In this document: positions 34,469-45,813 of the stretch, piece by piece
Numbering within the stretch: the stretch's first letter is position 1
Layout: the number at the start of each line of letters is the position of its first letter
NCBI GenBank assembly: GCA_949710005.1
Contig: OX453274.1
Location: forward strand, 25,645,669-25,709,668
Direction of reading: 5' to 3'
From: Ricordea florida
Taxonomy: Eukaryota > Cnidaria > Anthozoa > Corallimorpharia > Ricordeidae
Length of the DNA: 64,000 bases
Made by a program: the position numbers and the translations under genes
Notes under the pieces: model-generated
Seen by the model: the letters and a program-made list of their open reading frames with translations, nothing else
What the model was told of the DNA's origin: nothing
The model's database searches: none

Positions 34469-34800
34469 TGTAGGTCATTTTGTTCCTTAAGTCAATTTGT
34501 TTCAACCTAGGTCAATTTGTTTCAACCTAGGTCAAGTTAGAGCAGGTACGAAACACAGCTCACAGGTCATTCCTTTACCAATACAGAGAGTATCCTGAAC
34601 ATTCATTAAAGCTAACTAATTAGACCTCAGCAAAAGTTTTTAGGTCCAATATTAGTATTTGTAAAGTGGTTAGAGCTGTCTCTGAATTGCTGAAACAATG
34701 ACCTGTGAGCTGTGTCATTGTACCTGCCCCAACTTGACCTAGGTTGAAACAACTTGATGAAGGTTGAAACAAATTGACCTAAGGATCAAAATGACCTGCA
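34469..34800. mobile_element. MITE with about 95-bp inverted termini
   Basis: TGTAGGTCATTTTGTTCCTT at 34469 mirrors AAGGATCAAAATGACCTGCA ending at 34800. The arms contain repeated TCAATTTGTTTCAACCTAGG units and end inward at CACAGCTCACAGGTCATT. Confidence 0.85.
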
Positions 34801-35028
34801 GCATAGTCACCCAGACACTATTCTTATTTGTTTTACTGGACATAAATTATTTCTGGAATTGAGGACCTGTACAGTGTACATCTGTCATGATGGGTCGTGC
34901 CTTTTGATTAAGGTATGATTAAGGTAAAGATACACGTGTTGTTGTTGTTGATTATTTGTAAGGATTATTATCATTGTTATTAATGATTGTAGGCATAAAT
35001 GTACTAAAAATCTTATGTTTCCTCTCAG
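34801..35028. other. Intron immediately upstream of Ig exon 4
   Basis: Ends with the acceptor TTTCCTCTCAG. No other feature is seen. Confidence 0.5.
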
Positions 35029-35274
35029 TTTCTCCATCGATAGATCCTCTTGCAAACCTGACAGTGCATGAAGAACAGAATGTATCGCTGTCTTGCAATG
35101 TGTCAGCAATTCCCTCTGCGTCAATTCGTTGGATTAGCCCCAGTGGGGATGTTTTAGAAGAAGCCAGCAGTACCACCTTGGTACAAATCTTAAGAAATCA
35201 ATCAGGAGAATACATTTGCGAAGCAAGCAACCGCTGCGGGAACGTCAGTGAAAGCGTGTTTATCACAGTGCAAT
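35029..35274 (+). CDS. Ig gene exon 4, I/C2-type immunoglobulin domain
   Basis: Phase 1-1. NVSLSCNVSAIPSASIRWIS carries the first Cys and the Trp, and GEYICEASNRCGNVSESV the second Cys. The extra CxxCGN pair is shared with exon 6 (EATNECGNDSESV), so these two exons are paralogous. Confidence 0.85.
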
Positions 35275-36374
35275 GTAAGTGGTAAATCAAAGTAGTTGCA
35301 CTGTTTTTAGTTACATGCTACGCATAATTATTGTGTTCTTTTAACCCGGCTGGCTTACTGAAAATGCAGAAAGCAATGTAGAACACTGCACTGTTAACTC
35401 TACAATAGTATGTTACACTGTATGTACAGTACGTATACTACACACAATTTATGTCAATTTTTTTTTAATGGAAGATTTTACATGTTAAATGTCCTTACTT
35501 AAGGCAAGTCGGGAAACAAAAAATAAAAAGAAAACGTTTTTTTATTTATGTGTAAGAGGCTCAACAATCTTTTTTGAGAAACGTTTGCTGGAGGATAGGC
35601 AATGCATATCAAAACAAAATGATATATTTTTTTTTTGTAAAGGATTAATTGTCAAGCGAAAAAAGTCTCATCTTTCTAAACACAGCACCTACTGTACAAG
35701 CTAGTCTTGAACACATGTTAGAGTAACGCACACACATTTCAAGCACATTAATGCGGCTGCTTGTCATTTGCACTGTAATTGTTCCTGCAAGTTGTAGATT
35801 GCACTTGTAAGTAATGACATGTAATAATCAATCTCACCTATTTAGCAGTATTATATTAGTAACAGCAAACATAATTTTCTTTTAGGTGAATTACTGATGG
35901 CTTTAGTACACACCCACTTAGTAATATGATCAAGGTCATACATATCCGTGAACGTCCATGCATAAGCCACCACGACGTTTTATTTAAAATTTTATTTAAA
36001 ATTCGTAGGTTTGCCTTATCTACAGTTGTACAACTGTACATTACCATCTTAGATTGGGGGCTCTGGAGGACCTCATTAATATTCTTTCAAATGTGTTCTT
36101 TGTATTTGGAATGCGATACCACTGATGTATTATTCTCTCACTTGCCATACTCATTGGAGTGTTGTACTCAAATGCCTTTCTTACAATGTAATTTTAATAA
36201 CTTAAACGCTCAAAAAATCATTTTAAGTAGGTAGTTTGCTTCGCAAAGAACTCACCTTAGGCGCCCCCTCCCCAGATCCTTGCATGCTCAGACTCCAAAG
36301 TATATGACAGCAAAATTGCTCGCATAAGGATTATCTTGTTTAAAACATATTTGTTTTGTTTTTCCTCATTCCAG
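35275..36374. other. Intron 4, nothing recognised
   Basis: AT-rich intron sequence with short unsupported frames. It ends with a TTTTTCCTCATTCCAG acceptor. Confidence 0.5.
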
Positions 36375-36635
36375 GCAAACCAGAAAATGTTGAGCTCCAG
36401 ATTACTCTAGCAGACAAAGTGTGCAAGGATGGTATGATAACACTGAAATGCTCAGCAGATGCTGTTCCTGATGTGCACACCTATCAGCTGTTTGAAAATG
36501 ACATACTGTTGGAAAACAGCAGCTTTGGAAATTTTTCTAGGAGCATGTCCATGGAGGGGAATTTCATGTTGAAATGTGCAGCCATCAACACTGTGGGGTC
36601 TTCTAACAGCCCAAGTCACGCCTTTGTTGTCAATG
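36375..36635 (+). CDS. Ig gene exon 5, divergent immunoglobulin domain
   Basis: Phase 1-1. Cysteines at MITLKCSADAV and FMLKCAAINTVGSS. The core Trp is replaced by Tyr in HTYQLFEN, as it is in exons 8 and 10 (EYMIYKD), so these form one domain subtype. Confidence 0.8.
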
Positions 36636-37839
36636 GTAGGTTGAATGTTCTGTCTCCTACTAACACACACTGCATTATTCACATCTGGGAAGAAACAGTA
36701 GTGTTAAATGAGCATACAGTAGTATGCCATACCAGGGTAGTTTTCATTATGCAAATTTCAACAATTCTGAAGCAGAGGAAATCCAGTGATAAATCTTAGA
36801 AAGTACTGCACACTGTAGATCACAGAATGGTCAACAGTAGATGTAACTGAACACACAGTTATTGTTAAAACAAGTTTTTTTTGTTTCAAGACCATGCAGA
36901 AGGATACATTTGTTTGATCAGTTACTGTAATTGTACTTATGGATAAGGGAGAATGCATGCACATCTTGGCAATAATATTGTTTGTAAAATGGCTGGTTCT
37001 GTAACAGACAAGGTGAGGCAAATCTTAACTTGTGATTGGCTACCCAAGTGGGTAAGATAGGCCTATCTTGCCCACTCAGTATTTCCCGCTTTCCCTGACT
37101 AAAACAGATTGGCCAGGTGTTTAATAAATGTAAATGATCTATTGACCAAGAGTGTTTGGTCAATATGACTGCATATTGGCCTCGTTCTTTTTGGCACTTT
37201 TATTGACCTCAGCTGCGTCGTGGTACATGTAAATAGGAACGCTAAAAGGAAAAAGACCTCAAGCTTGGTGAATAACGCGTTGCAGAAGTTGACAGAAGTG
37301 TTTTAGATAAGATAACAATAAGAACTGGTTTCAGAACTAAGTTAACTTTATAGCTGACGGTCTTTGTAATTAAACACAACATTTTCGACAGAGGAATGGA
37401 TTTAGAGACTTTACTCCCCTCGCAAACGTTTTACAACAGTTTTTTTTCGATGAGATCAGCATAACGCAACGCCAAAAACGGTTCTACACATGCATTATTT
37501 GGATTTCATTAGTACTGAAATGAAGAATGCGAAGGATAATTTCTTTTATATGATTTTTTTATGAATCATAAAGGTAACATTGGGAATAATTCTGACCAGC
37601 AATTACATCATTCAATGCCAGTGGTCATGATAGAATTATAAGAAAACAGTGATTTATCTCAATAAAATTTCTTTGAGCGAGCTGTATACAACACATAGCA
37701 GTCTCTGTAATATCTATTTAATTCTGGAAAACTAATGAAAAACTGTGAAAGTTATGGGTGTCATTTTCTTACTTTTTTGACTGTCAACCATTTTTAATTG
37801 ATAATAATTAAGAAACTGTAAAAAGCTATATACACAAGT
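36636..37839. other. Intron 5 left part
   Basis: No exon. A short palindrome lies near 37048-37077 (GTGGGTAAGATAGG / CCTATCTTGCCCAC). Confidence 0.5.
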
Positions 37840-38238
37840 TGTCCCTTTCTAATTTTGCGAAGTGCGACTTTGCGACTTCTGAGATCGGCCTTTGTATGAA
37901 ACACTCTAAAACATGGTGCAGCACAGAGCCCTGCCTCCTTGCAGCACCACGAGTACCTCTCACCACACCACGAGTACGTCTGCCAATGTTCTGTCCTCTT
38001 TGTTGAATAACATCAGCTTCCACTGACGTCATTGTTTTCATTCACATCACGGTCACGTTCGTTGATACTTCCGCTTTCATTCTTTTCTTCTTGCTCCGAA
38101 TTGCTTTCACTAGAATCTAAAACAGTCAATTTACTTTCGAGGTCGCTTTATTCACTTAGATTAATTAAATAAGTCGCAGTCAGGAAAAATTTCCTCTAAA
38201 ACTTCCTCACGATTCATCCGACGTTGTCGAGACACCAT
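37840..38238 (-). pseudogene. piggyBac-like transposase N-terminus, decayed
   Basis: The ATG at 38238 gives MVSRQRRMNREEVLEEIFPD and soon a stop. Further frames give LDSSESNSEQEEKNESGS and IQQRGQNIGRRTRGVVRGTR. The order MNREEVLEEIF, acidic stretch, then Arg/Gly-rich stretch resembles the N-terminus of cnidarian piggyBac-derived proteins. No DDD domain is present, so this is a tentative call. Confidence 0.45.
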
Positions 38239-39074
38239 CTTGGTTTTGTCACAAATATCAACAATGCCAGTGCCCACACTGTAAATTTTTTGTCAGCGGA
38301 CTGACTGTCAGGAACAATAATCACCGTACTTTTGCGTAGGATGACTGTCTAATCCATTTAACGTCCACAACGGTAGTGTAGTCACGTTTGGATACAGAAT
38401 TAGAACTTATAGTCATAAGGCGCTACCGGAAGATTCTGAGACGTAAAGTATGTACGTGACATAGCAATGTGTGGGTGTAACAACCACAAACTGGATCAAG
38501 AAACAATCTTTAGTTTATGATCGTGAGACAACAGCGGTTCTAGAGTTTATATTAATCGTGATTTCAGGAAATCTATAATTCACGTAGCATAGGAGCCGAC
38601 TTCCGATAGGAACAAATAAAAGTAGAGAACATTGTATCACTAGTTCAGATCGAAACCGCGAGAGTGTAGAACGTATGTAGAACGTGTTAGAAGAGCAATA
38701 AAGTGAATGAAACGACAGATACAGTCCTAAGTGTTGGTGAACCAGCGAGAGCGGAGATTTTCTTTAACGCAGTAGAAGATTCCGCGACCTTGACTAATAC
38801 GTTCCCAGACTCTTTTAAACAACCAGAGAACAAAACGCCGAACAACCGGGAAAAACAAAACAGCGCTTTGTAATGGACGTATATATACGTCCTGGGTAGC
38901 CGAGTGTTATATATCAGGACGTATATATACGGCCTTGGCATTCAAGGGCCGTTACGTCCTAAACTCGTGTCACGTTGTGTTCGCTTCCCGAAAATCACCT
39001 ATGTTTACAAGTTCTTCTTAGTTTTCAGGGGTATTAAAAGGCATGTATCGTACGATTATTAAGATGCAGAAAAC
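38239..39074. other. Intron stretch with possible solo LTR
   Basis: The part 38470-38760 (GTGTAACAACCACA ... GCAATAAAGTGAATG ... GGTGAACCAGCGAGAGCGG) looks like a solo LTR with a polyadenylation signal, but no partner LTR or clear TSD is present. A GGACGTATATATACGTCC palindrome is at 38876-38893 and is partly repeated at 38917. Confidence 0.3.
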
Positions 39075-39460
39075 CGCCCCCGGTTAGCTCAGTTGGTAGA
39101 GCGCCGGCCTTTCGAGCGGGAGGTCGTGAGTTCAAACCTCGGCCGGACCAACACTCAAGGTCTTAAGGATAATGTGCTGCCTTTGTTATGACATCTGCAT
39201 ATCATGATTAGACATTCTAGTCTTCTCGGATTAGAACGAAACACTGTAGGCCCCGTCTCTCAACACTGCTCTTGTGGGACGTTAAAGATCCCACAAAACT
39301 GTTCGAAAAGAGTAGGGAACGTAGACCCCGGTGATGTGGTCGACCTTTGATGAAGATTGATTGTAATTAATTAATAGGAGAATTGATGTAAAGCGCCTTT
39401 GAACATACCCATACAAAAAAGAGCGCTATACAAATTCATTATCATTTTTATTATCATTAG
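39075..39460 (+). mobile_element. tRNA-derived SINE
   Basis: The head is tRNA-like with an A box TAGCTCAGTTGG (39085-39096), a B box GAGTTCAAACC (39128-39138) and a 3' CGGCCGGACCA. It is followed by a conserved body and an AT-rich tail (TTCATTATCATTTTTATTATCATT). Placement of A and B boxes is right for pol III transcription. The long non-tRNA tail rules out a simple tRNA gene. Confidence 0.8.
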
Positions 39461-39959
39461 AAAACATATCCAGAAAGTTTACGTCGCATATTAAGAGGTA
39501 TTTCCTCGCATTGTTTTCTCGAAAACAGAATAAAATGCATGATGTTCATCACGCGAAAAGATTGAACTCATCGTGACCTTGACTGGAGAACGTACGCAGG
39601 AGCACCGGAATTCGGATCCAGACTATTCCGCGTGCTGCACATCTGTGTAAGCAAGAAATTGATATTAAAAACCGCTATACTGTTTAATGGTGGTCCTCGA
39701 TTCACACTCAAATGCTGATTTTATTTACGTCTGCCTTCACGCAACAGACGGACAAATTTTCGGACTAAATTTGCATAATTTCATATCAACCGTCCAATGT
39801 CACACACGGCATATTCAAAGCTCTTTGGGGTGTTATCATTATTCTGTTCTCCACGTGTTTTGACATTTGTAAGGTGAAATAGTCTCCCTTTTCGAGTAGA
39901 GGGCCTGAAATAAAAAAAAAAAGTATGTACTGGGAACATTGCCCCTTCAATGATCAGGC
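39461..39959. other. Intron stretch, nothing recognised
   Basis: No supported coding or repeat feature. Confidence 0.45.
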
Positions 39960-40754
39960 ACATTTAGTCATCCGTTCAGAACGTTTTCACAGCCTGTTAA
40001 ACGACTATTAATGGTTAACGAATCCGCTAAAAACAATATTTACATCCGTTCGAACGGTTTGCCAGTCCGTTCGACATTTGTTTTTACGACTATTGCTACT
40101 AATCTCGGAATCTGATTGGCTTATTTGCCGTTGTCGATGAGAGTCTAGACAACGCTGCTCGCCTCAATGCGTCACGCAATGAAATAGCCAATCAGAAACG
40201 CTAATTTTTGGAAATAAACCAATCGTATTGCGAGAAAGTTATAGACAACGTCTGCTCTTTCTTTGTGTCACGACCTTGGTCGCGCTCTGAAAAAAACATT
40301 TTCTTTCACGTTGATATTGTGGTAAAAAACAAATCGAATGTGGTTTAGCGTTGTCTGTACTCTTATAGACAACAATACGCGTCATCACAGTGATCAAAAT
40401 TTGTTACGGACTCCCGAGGCGCAGCCAAGTGAGGCCACACTCGTTGTCGATAAGAGTACAGACAACGCTTAACCAAATTCGATTTGTTAATTTACTCATC
40501 CGTTTGAACAGCTAATCAAACTGTTCAAATGATTTATTCACCCGTTCAAACGGTTTGCCAGTCCTTTCGAAATTTCTACTTATCTGTTCACAAGGCTGAC
40601 CAAACCATTCAAATGATTTATGCACCCGTTCGAACTGTTAGGGAAACCGTTCGAACGCTTCAAGAACCGTTCGTTATCCATTCGTTATCCGTGCGTTTTT
40701 GCCGTTTTAACGCGTTTCTGTTAGTGTCCGTTTTGCCTTTCACGGTCACATTTA
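39960..40754. mobile_element. Truncated relative of element C with CCGTTCGAACGG motifs
   Basis: The right end (GTTAGTGTCCGTTTTGCCTTTCACGGTCAC) is clearly related to the end of element C (GTTAGTGTCCGTTTTCCC...GGTCAC). Subterminal repeats here are CCGTTCGAACGG or CCGTTCAAACGG instead of CCGTTTAAACGG. A matching left terminus was not found. It contains an inner foldback (40328-40488). Confidence 0.6.
40328..40488. repeat. Inverted repeat, about 46-bp arms
   Basis: AACAAATCGAATGTGGTTTA...GTCTGTACTCTTATAGACAAC is complementary to GTTGTCGATAAGAGTACAGA...AACCAAATTCGATTTGTT. It is a MITE-like hairpin within the truncated element C relative. Confidence 0.8.
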
Positions 40755-40874
40755 TATACAGTGTTGCTAATAATCGTGAGAAGTTGTAGAAAACACTGCT
40801 CAATAGTGCTCAATACACATTTGTGTAGAGCGGTATATAGAATTGGGTTACTAAATGAAAACACACATGATTCA

Positions 40875-40914
40875 CTGCAACTCTGAGTTTCGTGCTTACG
40901 CACTCATCAGGCAG
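40875..40914 (-). ncRNA. Type I hammerhead ribozyme of the Penelope-like element
   Basis: Read on the minus strand: CTGC (stem I), CTGATGA, GTGC-GTAA-GCAC (stem II and loop), GAA, ACT-CAG-AGT (stem III with 3-nt loop), T (cleavage site), GCAG (closing stem I). All conserved core bases and all three stems are present with perfect pairing. Penelope-like elements are known to carry short-stem-III hammerheads in their pseudo-LTRs, on the coding strand, as here. Self-cleavage is expected, though stem I is short. Confidence 0.85.
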
Positions 40915-41128
40915 ATTTAATGAAGAAAAACCCTATCAGCTAGTATATATATATATATATATTTACAATAAGTAGAACAATAGATAAAGGTGCGCGTTAA
41001 TTACAATAGGTGAGGAAGGCGGATCTATTACAACAAAGGGATGTGTGAAGCAAACTGTCTAAACTAAAAACTAAAAACTAAGAGCGTAGGGGCGTAAAAC
41101 AATAGTTCAGTATTGTATAGGATAAGCG

Positions 41129-43264
41129 TCAATTGTTCTTTAAGTAAAACTTGTTTTCATGTCGGCACTTGGAAATTAGTTCAGATCGTTTGTTCAGGAG
41201 ATTGTTATTGCTGTGTTTGATAATATAAAGTTTTTCTGCTAGGCATAAGTCACATCGTTTACTTGAATTATTGTAGGGCGAGCTCTTGCGATGATAGACC
41301 ATTTAGTTGTGAAATTGATGTTGCTGTCTTTGAGTTGCCAGATGTACTTTGATAATTCAGTGCTGTTAGAAAGTTTTCTGTGGGTGAATGTAGACTTGTG
41401 TTGGGTATATCTCTGTTTAAGAGTTCCTTCAGTCAGTCCGATGTAGTTCTTGGATGTAGTTTGATTAGATGTCGTAGAGGTTACTTGTGCGTTGTAGATG
41501 AGGCTGGTGGTTAAGCATTTATTGTCGAGAGGGCAATTTCGTTGAGATCTGCAGTTACATAGCTTGTCGCTGCTGTCGTTGTTGTCATTATTAGGTAAGA
41601 TTTTCTTGTTATGCTTGCTTATGATGGCTCCCATATTCTCCATACAGCTATAGCTTACTTTAATGTTGTTCTTGTTGAAAAGGGTGTGATACTTGTGTTG
41701 TCGAGGAAAGTGTTTAGATACAAGCTTGAGGAAGACTTTGCCGATGTTAGTTTTCACGTTGCTGCTGAATGGAGGATTATACCAGATAATGTTACGCTTG
41801 CGGTTTCGTCTTGGTCGAGTTGCTTGTCTATGTTTGTTCTAGGAAAGGCTTGCTGTATATCCGCTGGATTTGAGGGCGTCGTCATAGGTAGTCTTAGCTT
41901 TGTTAAATTCGTCTTCGTTGCAGGAGATGTCTGAAATTCTACGGTTGATGGAGTCGGGTAGCTGCTTGATGATGTTAGGGGGATGGTTGGATTTAACGTT
42001 GATATATAAAGGCTGGTTGTTAGGCTTTCTGTAGGGGTAGTATGTTCCGTTGTTGAGGTTGAATTTGACGTCGAGGTAGTTGACAATCTTGAGGTTAGTT
42101 TGAATTGTGATGTTCAGTCCGTGGTTTTTAAAATGTCTAGTGATGTCCTTTCTAATTCTGTCGGCTTGGAGTCCCGTGATGTTCTTGAATACTGCTAGTC
42201 CGTCGTCTCTGTAAAGTCCGATGTTTTCTTTTCTGTAAATGTTACATAAGTCGTTTAGGATGAACAGGCCAACAAGCTCGCAAACTTCCGCGCCGTCGTA
42301 GCTGCCCATTGTCACGTCAAAGAAGCTGTTGTCTTTCTTGATCCATGCCTTGTCGTTGTTGAAGAGTAGTGATTTTCGTGAGTGCATGATAATGTCGGTG
42401 TCGCGGTCCGGTATGTTAGTGTACTGTTTGGCGAAGTTGATGGAGTCTGTTAGTAGCTTTTCTGTGATGGAAGGGTACAAACTTTCTATGTCGAAGACGG
42501 CAAATGTGTGTCGATTCTTGTTAGGGATGTCGGAGTACCAGTTAATTACAGAGGCTGAGTTTTTCCACTGGTTGAGGCCGGTTTTATGTCTGACAGTAGT
42601 GTTAATGTTCTCGAGTATCTGCTTGCTAATGCGCCCGATTTCGCTCTTTGCTGGGTTAATAAGGCGGCATGTGGGCTTGTTTTCGAAGTTGTCTTTATGG
42701 TCTTTTAAGGTGATGAAAGCTTGACGTTCTGCCATGCATTCAGCTCTGTCGTCGATGAGGAGGTTAGTTGCGATGTTTTTAGCTTCGTTGTTAATGTTGC
42801 GTATAATATTAGTGCTAGCTTTTTTGTAGGTAGAAGTTAAGTTGTCCATGAGTAGTTTGTCGTGCGTGGGCTTGTCGACCTCGTAGAAGTTAGTTGTTTT
42901 ATCGGCTGGGATGAAGGCTTTAGTAGAACTGTAGATTTTTTTAATGTCTTGTCGGAGTTTGTCTTGAAATTCGTCGTGTTGGTTTCTAAATTCAATGTTT
43001 TTAATCATGTCGTAGAGGTCGGATTCGAAGTTGTCGAGTTCGTCGTTGTGGGGCGGGCATTTTCTTGATCTGAATCCATAGTTGTTAGTTTCGTTATCGT
43101 CTTTGTTGTCGTTGTCTTTTTCTTTATTTCTTTCGAAGAAGAAGGCTTTCCATCGCATTCGCTTGATTAGGTTTTCGGTTTTCTCTATAAGCTTTTTTTA
43201 GGTACGAGTTTCTTGGTGGGATAGGGATGTTCTTCATAGAATAGTTGAATCGTGTCCTTTCCAT
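41129..43264 (-). pseudogene. Penelope-like reverse transcriptase with GIY-YIG endonuclease, three lesions
   Basis: The start MERTRFNYSMKNIPIPPRNS at 43264 is followed by the long body frame. RT landmarks are AVFDIESLYPSITEKL and the active site YRDDG (IGLYRDDGLAVF). A Cys cluster CNCRSQRNCPLDNKC precedes the endonuclease YIGLTEGTLKQRYTQH...ELSKYIWQLKD. The CDLC linker and the end EKLYIIK are still readable before the stop at 41129. Lesions: an extra A in an A-run near 43195, one in-frame TAG near 41838, and a one-base loss near 41283. Otherwise near full length. It copies element RNA into DNA and nicks the target. Confidence 0.85.
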
Positions 43265-43463
43265 CGTGGATAGCTGTGTTTAGCTAAAAGTGCTCGACCG
43301 CGCAATAAGACAGGAGCGGGTAATAATCGTGAGAAGTTGTAGAAAACACTGTTCAATAGTGCTCAATACACATTTGTGTAGAGCGGTATACAGTGTTGCT
43401 ATTATTTTTAAGTTGCCGATGTGATCTTGTCAGTACGTTTTCATTAATCTGTATTTTCTCTAG

Positions 43464-43709
43464 TTCCCTCAGAGGTTGCATCATTAGCCAATGTTACAGA
43501 TGAAGAAGGTGAGAGCTTCAATGTGACCTGTATGGTGATTGGAAGCCCTGCACCAGATGTTGTTTGGGTTGATGTGAAAACTGGTAATCGTACAAGTGGA
43601 AATGTATTAAACTTCACAAGTGTTAACAGAACACAAGATGGGGAATACAGATGTGAAGCAACTAATGAATGTGGGAATGACAGCGAAAGTGTCTTTGTCA
43701 TTGTGCGCT
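43464..43709 (+). CDS. Ig gene exon 6, I/C2-type immunoglobulin domain
   Basis: Phase 1-1, acceptor TTTTCTCTAG, donor GTAAGT. FNVTCMVIGSPAPDVVWVDV has the first Cys and the Trp, and GEYRCEATNECGNDSESV the second Cys. Closest in the window to exon 4. It begins about 60 bp right of the Penelope-like element. Confidence 0.85.
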
Positions 43710-44294
43710 GTAAGTTGTTTACATTAATTAATGCAAGAATGTTTGCTCCTTAATGAAACGTTGAAGCCTTTTACATATCATTGATCTATTTCTGAAAAAA
43801 AAAAGTAAACTAGCCGTCATTGTCAAACTGTGCTTTGATTATAAAGAACTACTGGTCATAAAGATGCCAACTATCACGAGAAACAAGAGGAGTGAGACAC
43901 GTCTCTAGTGTGCAAACACAAGATTTAAGGTCGATTGTTTGCATACCTGGTTGAGAATTCTGCCAAACGCGCTGAGAAGACTTGCGCATTAGACTGATGG
44001 TAGACTGTGTGTATAATCTGCTCTCAAATTCTCAGAAACGCACCTTGGTGTGAACAAGACAGCACAAGAACAGTGCATAAGTTATGTTTCTTATTAAGAG
44101 TTTCATGTGTAATAGATCAACAAAATGCCATTACCTGGATTTGAACGCGTACGAGCGACATTCTGACCTAAAGTTCATTGTGTTGAACTATATAAGGTCT
44201 TGCTGCCATGTCTATCCAGTGATATTAGGCAGGAGCTATCTAGCTAGCACCATTACCTTTTCTTGACATTCTTACTGTATATCTTTTCTTACAG
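43710..44294. other. Intron 6; left end of the duplicated segment
   Basis: From about 43835 on, this sequence resembles 50975-51020 plus 52300-52719. No other feature. Confidence 0.5.
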
Positions 44295-44537
44295 ATCCTC
44301 CAAACATTGTAACAACCTCTGTTAACCAGACTGTAAATGAAAGTGATACAGTCACTCTAAACTGTACAGCTGACAGTAAACCTCCTGCAAACATCACCTG
44401 GACAAGACTCTCTGATGGCAGTTCTGTGCCCTTTCCTCGTACAATCACTGGTAAACAGGATGAAGGATTCTACAGGTGTACTGCTAGTAATGGAGTTGGG
44501 AGCCCTGCAACGAATGATGTGTTTATTGCTGTTGAAA
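44295..44537 (+). CDS. Ig gene exon 7, C2-type immunoglobulin domain (duplicated pair, first)
   Basis: Phase 1-1. TVTLNCTADSKPPANITWTR and GFYRCTASNGVGSPA give Cys, Trp, Cys. It has several NxT/S sites. Nearly identical in layout to exon 9. Confidence 0.9.
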
Positions 44538-44577
44538 GTAAGCCAATCCTTTCACTTCTATAACATAAATAAAAGAT

Positions 44578-45115
44578 ATTACATGGCCGCGCGGAGATAC
44601 GAAATTTCTCTTTGAGTGTTGAAAAATATTTTCCGAGTGAGCGCAGCGAACGAGTGAAATATTTTTTCAACACGAGAAGAGAAATTTCGTATCTCCAAGC
44701 GGCCATGTAATGTTCTGTTTATTTTATAGATACTCATGAAATTTCCACATAAAACAACTTCGACAAATCTTCCTGGATAATCTACAAGCTCGGAAAAAAT
44801 ATCGGCGTTAAATTTTGGCTGCTCATCGAGAAAGTCACCCGTAACCGTACCGTCTTCGCACCTCGAAGACATTTTTTGAATGAAATTTCAAACGAACCGG
44901 CCACGTGCCTGAGCGGGAAGCTCTCTTGTAATTGGCTAATCATGTTGGTAACCATGGCGACACCAATATCCTCACACGTGAAAGATAAAAATAATATTTT
45001 CACTGCGCGCGATGAAGATATGACTTTTTTGTCACTGGAAAAATCCTGGTATTACATTGGTGTCTATATAATAATATTCATTTACGTAACTTATATCTGT
45101 TTCATATGCCGTTTG
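44578..45115. mobile_element. Insertion with 5' foldback, absent from the paralogous segment
   Basis: 44578-44712 is a foldback: ATTACATGGCCGCGCGGAGA against TCTCCAAGCGGCCATGTAAT, with loop GAGCGCAGCGAACGAGTGA. Alignment with the sister copy at 52963-53040 suggests the whole stretch to about 45115 was inserted. It holds no clear gene; a minus-strand 97-codon frame has no known domain. Confidence 0.6.
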
Positions 45116-45813
45116 AAAGCGGTTTGCTATTTTGATGTTCTCTTAACAGTGTAACACCATAATATTACTAACTCATCAAAATACAGTTAGTACTGGGTTT
45201 GTTCTATTTTTAAATGCACTGTGCTACATATATTTGATATTACTGGCTGTGCTGAGGTGCAAGGTTTCTTGTTCAGTGATAACAAAATAATGTTTCGCGA
45301 GTGCCGCAGCGGATGTGTAAAAATACTTGGGAATAGAGATATTGTATCCTCAGTCAACTATGAAATTTTGTTTATATATTTTATTAAATTTAGTGACATA
45401 CGTAGGAGAAAGTAAATGAATAAAATTGTTACCTGCTGGTGATGCCACATGTGCATGGTTTTACTTGTATCGATTTCCTACCACTCTGTATACCACTAAA
45501 TATGATAACATAAAATCCGTTGATTAATACATATTACAATAAATATAATTAAGTCATATGTCAATTAGTAAAGGATGACTTGCAATTTTTAAAGGGCCAT
45601 TGCTTGAATTTCAGATCAATTTTGTCTTTTGGTAATATGGACCTTTATTCACTTACTGGATAACAACACATGGAATGGGCTATTTCCACAGAAACTCAGT
45701 CAGAGCCATTATTCTGAAATAAGTTCAATTTTGAGCATAGCCAAAACTTTATCTGCAATATGTCCTCAGCCCTTCAATTTTCCAGATGTAATTTCTTTTA
45801 TTTTGTGTTTTAG
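45116..45813. other. Intron 7, shared with the paralogous copy
   Basis: Aligns with 53030-53709. No gene. Confidence 0.5.

Larger units (their letters stand above)
40755..43400 (-). mobile_element. Penelope-like retroelement with flanking direct repeats
   Basis: A minus-strand element with a Penelope-type reverse transcriptase and GIY-YIG endonuclease (41129-43264). Direct repeats of about 80 bp at 40755-40838 and 43321-43400 (AATCGTGAGAAGTTGTAGAA...) frame it, like the pseudo-LTRs of this group. A hammerhead ribozyme lies just inside the 3' copy. An (AT)n tract occurs near 40941-40962. Confidence 0.85.

Noticed and set aside
39075-39150. Functional tRNA gene
   Set aside because: A and B boxes are present, but the acceptor and anticodon stems pair poorly and a long SINE body with AT-rich tail follows.
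42329-43068. Plus-strand frames of 131 and 68 codons
   Set aside because: They are antisense shadows of the Penelope-like reverse transcriptase.
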